Below, piece after piece: positions 11,350-24,092 of a stretch of 64,000 bases of DNA (its first letter is position 1; the number at the start of each line of letters is the position of its first letter). The stretch comes from Thalassotalea eurytherma (GTDB lineage: Bacteria > Pseudomonadota > Gammaproteobacteria > Enterobacterales > Alteromonadaceae), in assembly GCF_030161415.1 (NCBI RefSeq), contig NZ_BSSU01000012.1:62001-126000 (forward strand), written 5' to 3'. The position numbers and the translations under genes are program-made. The notes under the pieces were generated by a model. It was not told the DNA's origin. It was given only the letters and a program-made list of their open reading frames with translations, and made no database searches.

Positions 11350-14300
11350 ATGGCGATTAACTTTCCTAAGGTTTCTGCTTTAGCATTTGCTGTTGCAGTG
11401 GCATTACCGTCAACTGCGTTTGCAGAAAAAAATAATGAAGAAAAGGCTTGGTCCGTAAATGAGCCACAAGGTGTATTTAAGACTGTCGATATCGATGTAC
11501 AGCAGGGCACATGGATGAATGTCGATATGAGTCCAGATGGCAAGACCATTGTCTTTGATTTGCTTGGTGATATTTACACTATGCCGGCATCAGGTGGTGA
11601 AGCTAAAGCCTTGATGACGGATATCGCTTGGCAAATGCAGCCAAAGTTCAGCCCAGATGGTAAGTATATTGCTTATACTTCTGACCAAGATGGCGGTGAT
11701 AACCTATGGATTATGAACGCTGATGGTACAAATCCAAAGCCAGTAACAAAAGAGACCTTTCGTTTATTAAATAGCCCTGCATGGTCGCCAGATGGAAACT
11801 ATATTGTAGGCCGTAAACACTATACAGGTTCGCGTTCTTTAGGCGCAGGCGAAGTATGGCTATACCATAAAACGGGTGGTAGTGGTGTGATGTTAACGAA
11901 GCGTCCAAATCAGCAAAAAGATTTAGGTGAACCATCGTTCTCACACGACGGTAAATACGTCTATTTCTCACAAGATGCGACGCCAGGCAAAACGTTCCAC
12001 TACTCAAAAGATTCTGTGAAAGGTATCTATAAGATTAAGCGTTATGAGTTAGAAACTGGCGAAATCAATACGATTATTTCAGGTAAAGGCGGTGCAATTC
12101 GACCAACGCCATCGCCAGACGGCAAATATTTAGCCTTTATCAGTCGTGATGACTTCCAATCAAACTTGTACTTGTATGATCTGGTGAGTGGCGAAGAAAT
12201 CTTGATTCACGAAGATTTAGAACGTGATATGCAAGAAACATGGGCAATTCACGGTGTTTATTCAAATATGAGCTGGACACCAGATAGCGAGAACTTAGTA
12301 TTTTGGGCTGATGGTAAAATCAAAAAGCTTAATATTGCGTCAAAGAAAGCTAAAACGATAGAGTTTCACGTAAAAACTCAAAAGAAAATTCAAACAGCTT
12401 TGAAATTCGAGCAAAACCTAGAGCAAGACGACTTTGATGTGAAAATGCTACGAAACGTGCAAATTTCACCCAATGGCAAACAAGCTGTCTTTGAAGCGAT
12501 GGGTAATATTTACACCCGTTCATTACCAGACGGTAAACCAAAGCGCCTAACTAAAGAAAAATCTAAGTTTGAGTTCTACCCTAGCTTTTCTCGTGATGGG
12601 AAAAAGATTGTATATATCGCATGGGACGACCAAGATTTAGCTGAAATCAAAGTAGTTTCATCACGTGGTGGCAAAGGTAAAACGATTTCTAAAGAGCCTG
12701 GCAAATACGTTGAACCAACGTTCTCTCCTGATGGCAAAACCGTTGTTTATCGCAAAATTTCAGGTGGTTATATTACCGAACCTACTTGGGGATTAAACCC
12801 TGGCATATATGCTATACCGGCAAAAGGCGGTAAGGCTACGTTAATTACTGAGCGCGGTGTTCAGCCTCACTTTGGTGCGACCAATGACCGTGTTTACGTA
12901 ATACGTGGCGGTGAAATGCCAAATATTGCACGTGTTGATATTGATGGTCAAAACGATACAACTCTTTATCAAGGTAAATTCGCTACAGAATATCGCGTAT
13001 CGCCTGATGGACAATACTTAGCATTTGCTGAACGCTTTAAAGTGTTTGTTACGCCATTTGTAGAACGCGGCGATGTAATTACCACAGGCCCTAAAGGTGG
13101 TAACTTCCCTGTTAAGCAGTTATCTGTGCGTGCAGGTGAGAGTATTAGCTGGAATGGCGATTCAAATAAGCTGTATTGGAGTTTAGGCCCTGAACTTTAC
13201 CAAGCGTCAGTAGCTGGTTTATTTGATATTAAAGGTGAAGGCGAAGCGGCTGATGAGAGCGAGCCAACGGTAACAAACTTAAGTTTCAAGCATAAAGTAG
13301 ATAAGCCGTCTGGCGCGATTGCTTTCGTTGGTGGCAAGGTTGTTACAATGGAAGGCGATCAGGTTATCGATAACGGTGTTGTTGTTGTCGAAGGCAATAA
13401 AATTATTGCAGTCGGTGCGCAAGGCAGTGTTGATATTCCAGCTAACGCTAAACAAATCGATATTAGTGGCAAATCAATTATGCCAGGATTAATCGATGCC
13501 CATGCCCATGGCCCGCAAGGTAGCGATGAGATTATTCCGCAACAAAACTGGAAGAACTACGCTGGTTTAGCATTGGGTGTTACAACTATTCATGATCCGT
13601 CAAATGACACTACTGAGTTTTTTGCAGCAAGTGAAATGCAAAAAGCCGGTGACATTGTTGCAGCGCGTTTACACTCAACCGGTACAATTTTATATGGTGC
13701 AACGGTAGCTGGTTATACTTCGCACGTTGACAGTTTAGATGATGCTAAATTCCACGTAGAACGTTTACAAAAAGCCGGCGCTTATAGTGTGAAAAGCTAC
13801 AACCAGCCTCGCCGTAATCAACGTCAGCAGTTTATTCAAGCAGCTCGTGAAGCGAATGTACTCGTTGTGCCAGAAGGTGGTTCATTATTACAGCACAACC
13901 TAACCATGGTAGTAGATGGTCATACAACCTTAGAGCATTCAATTCCAACTGAAAAAATCTATGATGACATCAAGCAGCTATGGTCAGCATCGGAAATGGC
14001 CTACACGCCAACAATGGGTGTTGCCTATGGCGGTATTTCAGGTGAGCATTTTTGGTACGATACAACCAACGTTTGGGAACATGAGCGTTTAAGTAAATAT
14101 GTACCTAGCGAGTTTTTAGATCCGCGTTCAATGCGCAGAACGAAAGCGCCTCATCATCACTACAATCACTTTAACGTGGCAAAAGTAGCGAAAGAGATGA
14201 ATGATTTAGGGGTACTAGTAAACTCTGGTGGTCACGGTCAACGTGAAGGTTTAGCAATGCATTGGGAAATGTGGATGATGGCACAAGGTGGCATGAGCCC

Positions 14301-14547
14301 GCTTGAATCGTTGCGTACTGCAACTATGAACCCAGCTAAAACTTTAGGTCTTGATAAGCAACTCGGTTCAATTACCAAGGGTAAATTGGCTGACTTAATT
14401 GTTGTTGACGGTGATATTACTAAAGACATTAAAATCAGTGATAAAGTAACCTATACCATGATTAATGGTCGTTTATTTAATGCAGAAACCATGAACGAAA
14501 TTGGTAACTACGATAATAAACGTGAGAAGTTTTACTTCGAAAAATAA
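11350..14547 (+). CDS. Secreted amidohydrolase with N-terminal TolB-like beta-propeller
   Basis: 1065-residue exported protein. A signal peptide with a Sec-type cut after PSTAFA is followed by a TolB/PD40 propeller (about residues 45-610) with repeated units such as SPDGKTIVF, FSPDGKYIAYTS and WSPDGNYIVG. The C-terminal 430 residues are an amidohydrolase domain: GLIDAHAHGP metal ligands, TTIHDPSND, SVKSYNQPRR carrying a possible carboxylated lysine, and LVNSGGHGQREG. Such fusions are thought to be periplasmic peptidases or hydrolases of cyclic amides; the substrate is unknown. Gene is isolated, with a strong terminator 16 bases after the stop. Confidence 0.85.
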   Translation: MAINFPKVSALAFAVAVALPSTAFAEKNNEEKAWSVNEPQGVFKTVDIDVQQGTWMNVDMSPDGKTIVFDLLGDIYTMPASGGEAKALMTDIAWQMQPKFSPDGKYIAYTSDQDGGDNLWIMNADGTNPKPVTKETFRLLNSPAWSPDGNYIVGRKHYTGSRSLGAGEVWLYHKTGGSGVMLTKRPNQQKDLGEPSFSHDGKYVYFSQDATPGKTFHYSKDSVKGIYKIKRYELETGEINTIISGKGGAIRPTPSPDGKYLAFISRDDFQSNLYLYDLVSGEEILIHEDLERDMQETWAIHGVYSNMSWTPDSENLVFWADGKIKKLNIASKKAKTIEFHVKTQKKIQTALKFEQNLEQDDFDVKMLRNVQISPNGKQAVFEAMGNIYTRSLPDGKPKRLTKEKSKFEFYPSFSRDGKKIVYIAWDDQDLAEIKVVSSRGGKGKTISKEPGKYVEPTFSPDGKTVVYRKISGGYITEPTWGLNPGIYAIPAKGGKATLITERGVQPHFGATNDRVYVIRGGEMPNIARVDIDGQNDTTLYQGKFATEYRVSPDGQYLAFAERFKVFVTPFVERGDVITTGPKGGNFPVKQLSVRAGESISWNGDSNKLYWSLGPELYQASVAGLFDIKGEGEAADESEPTVTNLSFKHKVDKPSGAIAFVGGKVVTMEGDQVIDNGVVVVEGNKIIAVGAQGSVDIPANAKQIDISGKSIMPGLIDAHAHGPQGSDEIIPQQNWKNYAGLALGVTTIHDPSNDTTEFFAASEMQKAGDIVAARLHSTGTILYGATVAGYTSHVDSLDDAKFHVERLQKAGAYSVKSYNQPRRNQRQQFIQAAREANVLVVPEGGSLLQHNLTMVVDGHTTLEHSIPTEKIYDDIKQLWSASEMAYTPTMGVAYGGISGEHFWYDTTNVWEHERLSKYVPSEFLDPRSMRRTKAPHHHYNHFNVAKVAKEMNDLGVLVNSGGHGQREGLAMHWEMWMMAQGGMSPLESLRTATMNPAKTLGLDKQLGSITKGKLADLIVVDGDITKDIKISDKVTYTMINGRLFNAETMNEIGNYDNKREKFYFEK

Positions 14548-14562
14548 GTGATATTAATTGGT

Positions 14563-14589
14563 AAAAAGGGTCCTAACGGACCCTTTTTT
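14563..14589. terminator. Bidirectional rho-independent terminator
   Basis: AAAAAGGGTCC, a TAAC loop and GGACCCTTTTTT form a perfect hairpin with an A-run before and a T-run after it. It sits between the convergent amidohydrolase and ion-channel genes and can serve both. Confidence 0.92.
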
Positions 14590-14597
14590 ATTTAAGT

Positions 14598-15116
14598 TTA
14601 TTTGTTATCCAGATTATCATCCATCGCTTTTTCAATCGACTGTTGGGTACTGGAAATTGTTTTATCCTGTTGCGAAATCTTTTTTTCTAATTGGATCAAT
14701 CGCTCAATAATTTGTGCATTTTGACTGCGTAACTCACGGTTTTTGACATTGGTATCTGAAAAACCAAGAATTTTAGATGCTGCTAATGCACCAAGCCCGC
14801 CCATGATACCGACACCAAAAATGAACATGATCATTACCATTGCTTGGCCACCAACGGTAACTGGGCCAATTCGACCAAAGCCAATGGTGGTTGAGCTCAT
14901 TAACATTAACCAAATAGCGTCAGCATAGGTTTTCACTGTGGCGTCAGGATGACTCTGTTCAAAATGTAAAGTAAGGAAGCCTAATGAGCATACCAGCAAA
15001 ATCATCGATAATAGTGCTAAGAAAAAAACGAAACGGGTTTTGTAGTTTTTCACACCATGTCCATCGACATAATAAAACTGATCGGAACTAAGCATTCGTT
15101 GGAAAATAATAGGCAT
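14598..15116 (-). CDS. Two-helix potassium-channel-like membrane protein
   Basis: 172-residue inner-membrane protein with one transmembrane helix near residues 28-50, a pore loop, and a second helix near 90-115. The pore loop STTIGFGRIGP has the TxGFG potassium-filter core, but the position after GFG, normally acidic in TIGFGD, is arginine. The C-terminal 50 residues are polar and likely coiled coil (ERLIQLEKKISQQDK), which could drive tetramer assembly. It ends just inside the shared terminator. Gating signal unknown. Confidence 0.8.
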   Translation of the reverse strand: MPIIFQRMLSSDQFYYVDGHGVKNYKTRFVFFLALLSMILLVCSLGFLTLHFEQSHPDATVKTYADAIWLMLMSSTTIGFGRIGPVTVGGQAMVMIMFIFGVGIMGGLGALAASKILGFSDTNVKNRELRSQNAQIIERLIQLEKKISQQDKTISSTQQSIEKAMDDNLDNK

Positions 15117-15169
15117 AATAATTTATCTTGTCAGGCAAAATTTTCTTATAAGTATAAATAGCCTAACGG

Positions 15170-16051
15170 CTATTTCAATAGATTAGCAGGCGAATATTGA
15201 TCGGTAAGAATGCGCGTATTTTTTGGCCAGTCTTGTTCGATTTTCATGCTGCGAAGTACACGATAGATATCAACACCGTATTTTATCAATACGGGAGCTA
15301 GTTGATCTGCGCGTGATTCTAATTCCGCTTGCGTCGGTTTAGTGCCATTTGTATAGGCAATAATACGATTGCCATGCTCATTAAAGCGAACATTATAGAA
15401 CTCACCGAAAACAGCTTGGTAGGTTGCTGACTCAGCGTTGTAGAGCTGGCTTAATGAAAAGGTATTTGCTGTCATCACGCCGGTAGGTGAAAGTAGCTTT
15501 TTAGTTTCCGCTAAAAACTCTTTCGTCATTAGATGTTCGGGAATATAGTCGCCATTGTAAGCATCTAAAATAATCCAATCATATTGCTGCTTTTTGAGCA
15601 CCGCTCGCTTAATGAATATACGCCCATCTTTTTCGTAGTTGGTGACCTGTTGGTTTTCTTTAAAATCAAAATACTGTTTTGCCACTTTTACAACGGCAGG
15701 ATCAATTTCAACATTGTCAATAATCGCTTCGGGAAATAGTTGGTGAAAAGTATTAGATAGCGTGCCGCCACCTAAACCTACAATCAAAATACGTTTAGGG
15801 TTTGGCTTAAGTAACAGACCAGAAAATGCGAGCTTCGTGTAGGTAAATACCATCTTGTTAGGATCAGATTTATAGATACAGCTTTGATTACTGGTTTCAC
15901 GTTTTACACTAAATTTTAAACAGCGCAGATCTCCACTATCTTCAACAAAAATATTTCGGTATAGCGATCGCTCTTGATGAATGACCTCTGCAAATAGCGT
16001 AGGTGAGGCTATTAAAAGCAGGATTGTAAATGCGAGGATATTTTTGATCAT
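15170..16051 (-). CDS. Spermidine synthase-like methyltransferase-fold protein with exported N terminus
   Basis: 293-residue Rossmann-fold protein with LIVGLGGGTLSNTF near residue 88, NVEIDPAVVKVAKQYF near residue 112 and WIILDAYNGDYIPEHL near residue 162, which follow the spermidine synthase core. Unlike classical SpeE it opens with a signal-peptide-like stretch (IKNILAFTILLLIASPTLFAE), so the catalytic-like domain may be outside the cytoplasm. It overlaps the upstream membrane gene by 4 bases. Together they look like a split form of the fused MFS/spermidine synthase-like proteins. No S-adenosylmethionine decarboxylase is nearby; function not proven. Confidence 0.72.
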   Translation of the reverse strand: MIKNILAFTILLLIASPTLFAEVIHQERSLYRNIFVEDSGDLRCLKFSVKRETSNQSCIYKSDPNKMVFTYTKLAFSGLLLKPNPKRILIVGLGGGTLSNTFHQLFPEAIIDNVEIDPAVVKVAKQYFDFKENQQVTNYEKDGRIFIKRAVLKKQQYDWIILDAYNGDYIPEHLMTKEFLAETKKLLSPTGVMTANTFSLSQLYNAESATYQAVFGEFYNVRFNEHGNRIIAYTNGTKPTQAELESRADQLAPVLIKYGVDIYRVLRSMKIEQDWPKNTRILTDQYSPANLLK

Positions 16052-16677
16052 GCTGAAGCCCTAACTTGGTGTTTTGACGAGGCAGTAAATACGTGATTCA
16101 AAATGATTGATGTTATGCCTAAAGCCATCAGCAAGAAACAATAAAACAAGATAATGGTATTTACTTCAAACCACAGGACAAGATAGAAAGAGGTCATTAA
16201 CGTTCCGAGCGCACTACCTATGGTGGAAACAAAATAAAGAACGCCGGCAACTTGCCCGCTTTTTTCTTTGTCGGTGATCAACAGTCTAATCGAATAAGGA
16301 GAAATCATGCCTAAAATCACTGTAGGGATAAAGAATAGTGCAACTGAAGCGACAAGTGAGCCATACCGAGTATCTTCAATGTTGACAAATATCAGCTCTA
16401 AAATCGGTGTCGCAAATAAGGCGATCGGCGTGACGGTGAGACCAGAAAAAAAGAACAGTAAGCCATATTTTTTAAGCGTTGGTAAATGGGTAGAGAATTT
16501 ACCGCCAATTAAATAACCTAAAGATAGGCTTAAAAGAAAGACAGCAATAATACTGCCCCAAATATGAATGCTAGAGCCAAAATAAGGCGCAAGTATACGA
16601 CCGCCGAGCAACTCAATGCCCATGATGGCAAAGCCACTTGAAAATGCTAGGAGGTAAATAAAAAGGTTTTGCCACAT
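16048..16677 (-). CDS. Membrane partner of spermidine synthase-like protein
   Basis: 209-residue polytopic membrane protein with about six transmembrane segments. The opening FSSGFAIMGIELLGGRILAP and FGSSIHIWGSIIAVFLLSLS are typical of the membrane half of fused MFS/spermidine synthase-like proteins. Its stop overlaps the start of the methyltransferase-fold gene (ATGA-type overlap), so the two are translated together and probably act as one complex. Substrate unknown. Confidence 0.72.
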   Translation of the reverse strand: MWQNLFIYLLAFSSGFAIMGIELLGGRILAPYFGSSIHIWGSIIAVFLLSLSLGYLIGGKFSTHLPTLKKYGLLFFFSGLTVTPIALFATPILELIFVNIEDTRYGSLVASVALFFIPTVILGMISPYSIRLLITDKEKSGQVAGVLYFVSTIGSALGTLMTSFYLVLWFEVNTIILFYCFLLMALGITSIILNHVFTASSKHQVRASA

Positions 16678-16751
16678 AAGAGATTTGGTTAATTATTGTT
16701 TTACAACATATTAACCAGATGTGTTGCGATCTACCAGTTGAATTTCAAAAC

Positions 16752-16777
16752 AAAAAAGCCTGCTAAATGGCAGGCTT
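16752..16777 (-). terminator. Rho-independent terminator of uvrA
   Basis: Read on the minus strand, AAGCCTGCC, an ATTTA loop and GCAGGCTT form a strong stem followed by a run of T. It lies about 25 bases after the uvrA stop. Confidence 0.88.
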
Positions 16778-16800
16778 CTATTCGGTATCAGTTAATCTAA

Positions 16801-19626
16801 TTAGTTTAACATGGGTTTTAAGAAGTGTGCGGTGTGCGAGCGTTTATCTTTTACAATATTTTCTGGCGTACCTGTCACTAAAATTTCGCCACCACCAGAG
16901 CCGCCTTCAGGGCCAAGATCGACAATCCAATCGGCTGTTTTTACGACATCTAGGTTATGTTCAATGACAACAATGGTATTTCCGTGATCACGCAAGCGAT
17001 GAATAACCTGCAGCAACTGCTTGATATCATGGAAGTGCAAACCTGTTGTTGGCTCATCCAAAATATAAAGCGTTTTACCTGTATCGCGTTTAGAAAGCTC
17101 TTTCGCCAATTTAACGCGCTGTGCTTCGCCGCCAGAAAGTGTCGTAGCTGATTGACCCAGTTTAATGTAACTCAAGCCTACATCCATTAATGTTTGTAAC
17201 TTGCGTTTCACTGCAGGAATAGGCGCGAAGAACTCTAGCGCGTCTTCAATCGTCATATCGAGTACCTCATGGATACTTTTTCCTTTATAACGAACTTCCA
17301 ACGTTTCTCGGTTATAACGTTTACCTTTGCAAACATCACAAGGCACATAAACATCAGGTAGAAAGTGCATCTCTACTTTGATTACGCCATCACCTTGACA
17401 TGCTTCACAACGACCACCTTTAACGTTAAAGCTAAAGCGGCCTGGTTTGTAACCGCGTGAGCGGGCTTCTTGTGTTGCTGCGAATATATCTCGAACAGCG
17501 GTAAATATACCTGTATAAGTTGCAGGGTTAGAGCGAGGCGTTCTACCTATTGGGCTTTGGTCGATATCGATAACTTTATCAAGATGCTCTAAGCCAGTAA
17601 TTGATTTATATGGCGAGGGTTCTTGCGTCGTTGCGCCATTTAATTCAGTGTGAGCTAACTTATATAATGTGTCATTTATGAGTGTTGATTTACCCGAGCC
17701 AGACACCCCTGTAATACAGGTCATCAAGCCAACTGGAATGGTCAAATCAACATCTTTAAGGTTGTTACCACTTGCTCCTTTTAACTCAACAACATTTTTG
17801 GCGTTGAATTGTGTGCGTGATAGTGGTACTTCAATACACTCTTTTCCTGATAGGTATTTTCCGGTGAGTGAGTCTTCACTTTCTAGGATGTTTTCTAAGC
17901 TACCTTGCGCAATAATATTACCGCCATGAACACCTGCACCAGGGCCAATATCAATAATGTAGTCAGCTTCACGAATAGCATCTTCATCATGCTCAACAAC
18001 AATAACGGTATTACCTAAATCACGTAAATGTATCAGGGTGTTGAGCAAGCGCTCGTTGTCACGTTGGTGCAAGCCAATTGATGGCTCATCAAGTACATAC
18101 ATAACACCGACTAAACCTGCACCAATTTGGCTAGCAAGTCGAATACGCTGGGCTTCACCACCTGAAAGGGTATCTGCACTGCGCGATAAATTTAAGTAGT
18201 TTAGGCCGACGTTGACTAAGAAGCCTAAGCGGTCATTAATTTCTTTTAGAATTTTTTCTGCGATTTTGCCGCGTTGGCCTGATAGTTCCAAACCTTCAAA
18301 AAATGCTAGTGCTTCAGCGATAGATAATTCTGCAACCGTAGGAAGTGGCACATTCTCAATAAACACGTTACGTGCTTCAAGACGCAAACGAGAACCACCA
18401 CAATCATTACATGGCTGGCTATTTAAATATTTAGAAAGCTCTTCTCGAACAGCATTCGACTCAGTTTCTTTATAACGACGCTGCATGTTGTTTAAAATCC
18501 CCTCAAACGGGTGCTTTCGCACAACGATGTCGCCTCTATCGTTCATGTATTTAAATTCTATTTCTTGTTTACCGCTGCCGTATAAAACAAGCTTTTGTGT
18601 TTTTTCAGGTAGTGCTTCAAACGGTGTATCGAGCTCGAAGTCGTAATGTTGACCTAATGCTTGGAGCATCTGGAAGTAATAAAAATTACGTTTATCCCAA
18701 CCACGAATCGCACCGCCCGATAAACTTAATTCAGGGTTAGTGATAACGCGACTTGGATCAAAAAACTGCTGATTGCCAAGACCATCACAGGTTTGACAAG
18801 CACCTGCCGGATTATTAAATGAGAACAGCCTTGGTTCTAACTCTTGCATAGAGTAGCCGCACTTTGGACAGGCAAAGTTAGCAGAAAAGATAAGCGCTTC
18901 TTTATCTGGCTCATCCATATAGGCGACTTTAGCTGTACCGTTCGTTAACCCTAACGCAGTTTCGAATGATTCAGATAAGCGAAGTTGAATATCGTCACGC
19001 ACTTTTAAACGGTCAACGACAACTTCAATAGTATGTTTTTTGTGAAGCTCTAGCGGTGGTGGATCTGATAAGTCGCATACCTCGCCGTCGATACGCGCAC
19101 GAATAAAACCTTGGGCACTTAGGTTTTCTAGCAACTTAATGTGCTCACCTTTACGGTTTTGCAAAACCGGCGCTAAAATCATCACTTTAGTGCCTTCTTC
19201 GAGCGCCAGCACTTTATCAACCATTTGAGAGACTGTTTGTGCAGCTAACGGCTCATGATGCTCAGGACAACGAGGTTCACCTACTCGAGCGTATAATAAA
19301 CGCAAATAGTCGTATATTTCAGTAATTGTACCAACGGTAGAGCGTGGGTTATGAGATGTAGATTTTTGCTCGATAGAAATAGCTGGCGATAAACCTTCAA
19401 TATGGTCAACGTCTGGCTTTTCCATTAAAGATAAAAACTGGCGAGCATAAGCAGATAAAGACTCAACATAACGTCGCTGTCCTTCTGCATAAAGCGTATC
19501 AAACGCTAAAGACGATTTTCCTGAGCCCGACAAACCTGTAATGACAATCAATTTATCGCGAGGTAACACTAAATCAATGTTTTTTAGGTTATGGGTTCTA
19601 GCACCCCTAACTTCAATCGTATTCAT
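16801..19626 (-). CDS. uvrA: Excinuclease ABC subunit A
   Basis: Damage-recognition ATPase of nucleotide excision repair, 941 residues. Both ABC modules are complete: Walker [17 protein letters not shown] near residue 30 and [16 protein letters not shown] near residue 640, with signatures [14 protein letters not shown] and [14 protein letters not shown]. Zinc-binding cysteines are present in [23 protein letters not shown] and the CEACQGDG...CDVCKGKR finger. The start is ATG 19624-19626 ([13 protein letters not shown]); an upstream TTG in frame is less likely. The gene for the MFS transporter is divergent, a neighbour seen in many gammaproteobacteria. Confidence 0.97.
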   Translation of the reverse strand: MNTIEVRGARTHNLKNIDLVLPRDKLIVITGLSGSGKSSLAFDTLYAEGQRRYVESLSAYARQFLSLMEKPDVDHIEGLSPAISIEQKSTSHNPRSTVGTITEIYDYLRLLYARVGEPRCPEHHEPLAAQTVSQMVDKVLALEEGTKVMILAPVLQNRKGEHIKLLENLSAQGFIRARIDGEVCDLSDPPPLELHKKHTIEVVVDRLKVRDDIQLRLSESFETALGLTNGTAKVAYMDEPDKEALIFSANFACPKCGYSMQELEPRLFSFNNPAGACQTCDGLGNQQFFDPSRVITNPELSLSGGAIRGWDKRNFYYFQMLQALGQHYDFELDTPFEALPEKTQKLVLYGSGKQEIEFKYMNDRGDIVVRKHPFEGILNNMQRRYKETESNAVREELSKYLNSQPCNDCGGSRLRLEARNVFIENVPLPTVAELSIAEALAFFEGLELSGQRGKIAEKILKEINDRLGFLVNVGLNYLNLSRSADTLSGGEAQRIRLASQIGAGLVGVMYVLDEPSIGLHQRDNERLLNTLIHLRDLGNTVIVVEHDEDAIREADYIIDIGPGAGVHGGNIIAQGSLENILESEDSLTGKYLSGKECIEVPLSRTQFNAKNVVELKGASGNNLKDVDLTIPVGLMTCITGVSGSGKSTLINDTLYKLAHTELNGATTQEPSPYKSITGLEHLDKVIDIDQSPIGRTPRSNPATYTGIFTAVRDIFAATQEARSRGYKPGRFSFNVKGGRCEACQGDGVIKVEMHFLPDVYVPCDVCKGKRYNRETLEVRYKGKSIHEVLDMTIEDALEFFAPIPAVKRKLQTLMDVGLSYIKLGQSATTLSGGEAQRVKLAKELSKRDTGKTLYILDEPTTGLHFHDIKQLLQVIHRLRDHGNTIVVIEHNLDVVKTADWIVDLGPEGGSGGGEILVTGTPENIVKDKRSHTAHFLKPMLN

Positions 19627-19818
19627 AACCAATCCGCTTACTTAAAGAACCCACTAGTATCGCATAAAAACGCATCAATGTTGACCTAATTAGCTTAATT
19701 ATTTAAGGGCTTTCGATGGTGATTATTGTGTGGAAGTCATGCTAAAATAACGTGTTTTTCCCATAAAGTATGGTGAAATCGATATTCCTTAACAAGAAAC
19801 AAGGCGCTGAACTAGCTA

Positions 19819-21183
19819 ATGAAAGCAGACGGATTAAACAGTATAGAAAAGAAAGCGGCATTTTCACTAGCGACCGTTTTTGGCTTGCGCATGCTTGGTT
19901 TGTTTATGATCCTGCCAATTTTTGCAATTTATGGTGTTGAGTTAGAAGGTTACTCACCTTTATGGCTAGGTGTTGCTATTGGCGCCTATGGCCTTACGCA
20001 AGCGCTGTTACAAATTCCAATGGGAATCCTGTCGGATAAGTTTGGCCGTAAGCCGATAATCATTATTGGCCTAATTGTTTTTCTTATTGGTAGTTTAGTT
20101 GCAGCCAGCGCAGAGTCGATTTATGGCGTTGTGTTTGGTCGTGCACTACAAGGCATGGGCGCAATTGCAAGTGCAGTGCTCGCCTTAGCGGCTGATTTAT
20201 CGAGAGAAGAGCAACGTCCTAAAGTGATGGCAACAATCGGTATGTTTATTGGGTTGTCATTTACCGTCTCTATGGTTGTAGGGCCGATTGTTGCGCAAAG
20301 TTATGGTTTGTCAGGTGTCTTTCTATTCACGGCGATATTAACGCTAATGGCTATTTTTATGGTGCAATTTGTTGTGCCAGTGTCTCAAAATAAAGCGCCC
20401 AAAGGCGATAATGTCGCTATTCCACAACAGGTAACACGCCTGATAAAACACCCTCAACTCTTTAGATTGAATGCCGGTGTTTTTATTCTACACATGATAT
20501 TAACGGCGAGCTTTGTTACCTTGCCAACGTTATTTGTAAAAGCGGGTTTACCATTAGAGCAACATTGGTCGCTGTATTTACCTACGTTGTTTGGTTCTTT
20601 CTTTTTAATGGTGCCATTTATGATTTTTGCCATTAAAAAAGGTTATGAGAAAGGTATGTTTAGCGCGGCCGTCGCGTTACTTGCCTTCACTTTGCTTGCC
20701 TTGACCTACCATAGTGAATCGCTCGTCTGGCTAGTGGTATTAATGGTCGCTTTCTTTACTGCTTTTAACTATCTTGAAGCAACAATGCCTTCCCAATTAG
20801 CACGTATCGCGCCAGCTGGAGTCAAAGGCAGTGCAATGGGAATTTTTACCTCAAGCCAATTCATGGGCGCATTTGTTGGTGGTGCTCTTGGTGGTTATAT
20901 CGCTCAAAACCTAGATGAAAGTGCAATATTCATGTGCATGGCTTGGTTTGCTATTTTTTGGTTTGCGCTCTCTTTATCAATGCAAGCTTATCTGCCTTCA
21001 AAGAGTTATAGCTTTTCAACACCTCAACTGAATGAAGTAGAAAGTGAAGCCGTATTGCAAAAGTTAATTAAATTACCTGGAGTTGTCGAAGCAACGTTAG
21101 TTTATGAAGAGCGTGTAGCATACGTAAAGCTAGATGTTAAAAAAACATCGGTTCAACAAGTTAAGTCGTTATTACATTCTTAA
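19819..21183 (+). CDS. MFS transporter with C-terminal YAM-like domain (YajR type)
   Basis: 454-residue major facilitator protein with 12 predicted transmembrane segments. The first-half signatures GILSDKFGRKPIIIIG and ALQGMGAIASAVLALAADL are typical drug/proton antiporter motifs. The last 70 residues are soluble (LIKLPGVVEATLVYEERVAYVKLDV) and match the ferredoxin-like YAM domain of E. coli YajR. Transport substrate unknown. It overlaps the convergent GreA/GreB-like gene by 4 bases. Confidence 0.85.
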   Translation: MKADGLNSIEKKAAFSLATVFGLRMLGLFMILPIFAIYGVELEGYSPLWLGVAIGAYGLTQALLQIPMGILSDKFGRKPIIIIGLIVFLIGSLVAASAESIYGVVFGRALQGMGAIASAVLALAADLSREEQRPKVMATIGMFIGLSFTVSMVVGPIVAQSYGLSGVFLFTAILTLMAIFMVQFVVPVSQNKAPKGDNVAIPQQVTRLIKHPQLFRLNAGVFILHMILTASFVTLPTLFVKAGLPLEQHWSLYLPTLFGSFFLMVPFMIFAIKKGYEKGMFSAAVALLAFTLLALTYHSESLVWLVVLMVAFFTAFNYLEATMPSQLARIAPAGVKGSAMGIFTSSQFMGAFVGGALGGYIAQNLDESAIFMCMAWFAIFWFALSLSMQAYLPSKSYSFSTPQLNEVESEAVLQKLIKLPGVVEATLVYEERVAYVKLDVKKTSVQQVKSLLHS

Positions 21184-21659
21184 TAGAGTTCATCAATGAC
21201 ATATTCCATGTCTTTGTGACCAAGTTTTAATTGCACGTCGTCGTCTATTGCTTTGCCAAGCATTGCTTTACCTAGTGGAGAGCTTGGCGTGATAACCTTG
21301 ATGGTCTTTCCACCCTCAACACAGCTCATGCCACCACCAACAGGAGCAATAAAAAAGTACTGCGTTTGATGTTGTTCATTACTTAGAACAACCAAGCTAC
21401 CAGCCTTGATATACCTATGGCATTCATTCTGTAGCATGAGTTTCTCAATGATCGCAATGGCTTGCATTAACTGTTCAGCTCTTTGAGACTGGCCATGCGC
21501 TAAAAAACTAGCTTCTATTGCCAGCGTATCATATTGTGTTTCAGCCACTGATTGATCATCTGTTGCCGCCAACCTTGCTTGCTCTGCAGCGTGCGTAGCA
21601 TTGTCTAACTCAGCGCTTAACTGAGTTTTAATGTTCATCAAAATAGGTACTTTATTCAT
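21180..21659 (-). CDS. GreA/GreB-family transcription factor-like protein
   Basis: 159-residue protein with an N-terminal helical, coiled-coil-like part (about residues 8-85) and a C-terminal GreA/GreB-type FKBP-like domain: VGGGMSCVEGGKTIKVITP followed by SPLGKAMLGKAIDDDVQL, the standard Gre C-terminal ending. The N-terminal hairpin lacks an obvious acidic tip typical of GreA/GreB, so it may be a relative that binds the polymerase secondary channel without stimulating RNA cleavage. A second possible start is ATG at 21638. Confidence 0.72.
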   Translation of the reverse strand: MNKVPILMNIKTQLSAELDNATHAAEQARLAATDDQSVAETQYDTLAIEASFLAHGQSQRAEQLMQAIAIIEKLMLQNECHRYIKAGSLVVLSNEQHQTQYFFIAPVGGGMSCVEGGKTIKVITPSSPLGKAMLGKAIDDDVQLKLGHKDMEYVIDELY

Positions 21660-21802
21660 TCGTCAACCATAATGTAAAAGCTTGACAAAGCCAATGAATA
21701 AGATAAATTAGATGTCAATCTGACAGGTGTCAACATTGAGTGCTAAAAACGTAAACTCGCGTGACGACATTGTGTCTATAGATATCAATTGCTTGGGAAT
21801 AA

Positions 21803-23833
<2,031 letters not shown>

Positions 23834-23873
23834 TTTGATTGTTTATATCAAAAAAGGCTTACCGTTAGGTGTC

Positions 23874-23942
23874 GTAGATCATATCTGACTTACAGTTCAA
23901 GTTAATTGGTTTAGATTTCATCTAACGGGAAGCTATGAGCGA
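23874..23942 (-). repeat. Intergenic repeat B, copy 2
   Basis: On the minus strand this 69-base block begins TCGCTCATAGCTTCC. It aligns with the block at 35108-35177: 30 of the first 35 bases match without gaps, and the ends share TCAGATATGA and CTAC. It lies between fadH and the solute-binding gene at 24093, pointing away from that gene. No coding frame is visible in it. Confidence 0.75.
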
Positions 23943-24092
23943 ATTTGAGACGGTTGCGTTCATTTGGTGTTACTAGTTTATTCCTATATAGTAGAGGTTC
24001 AGTCAACTTATTTGTGCACCAAGTTGATTTATAGTAGAAAGAAGTAATTTATTATTAACAGCCCCTAGTAAGATAAAGTGGAAGTTTAAGTA

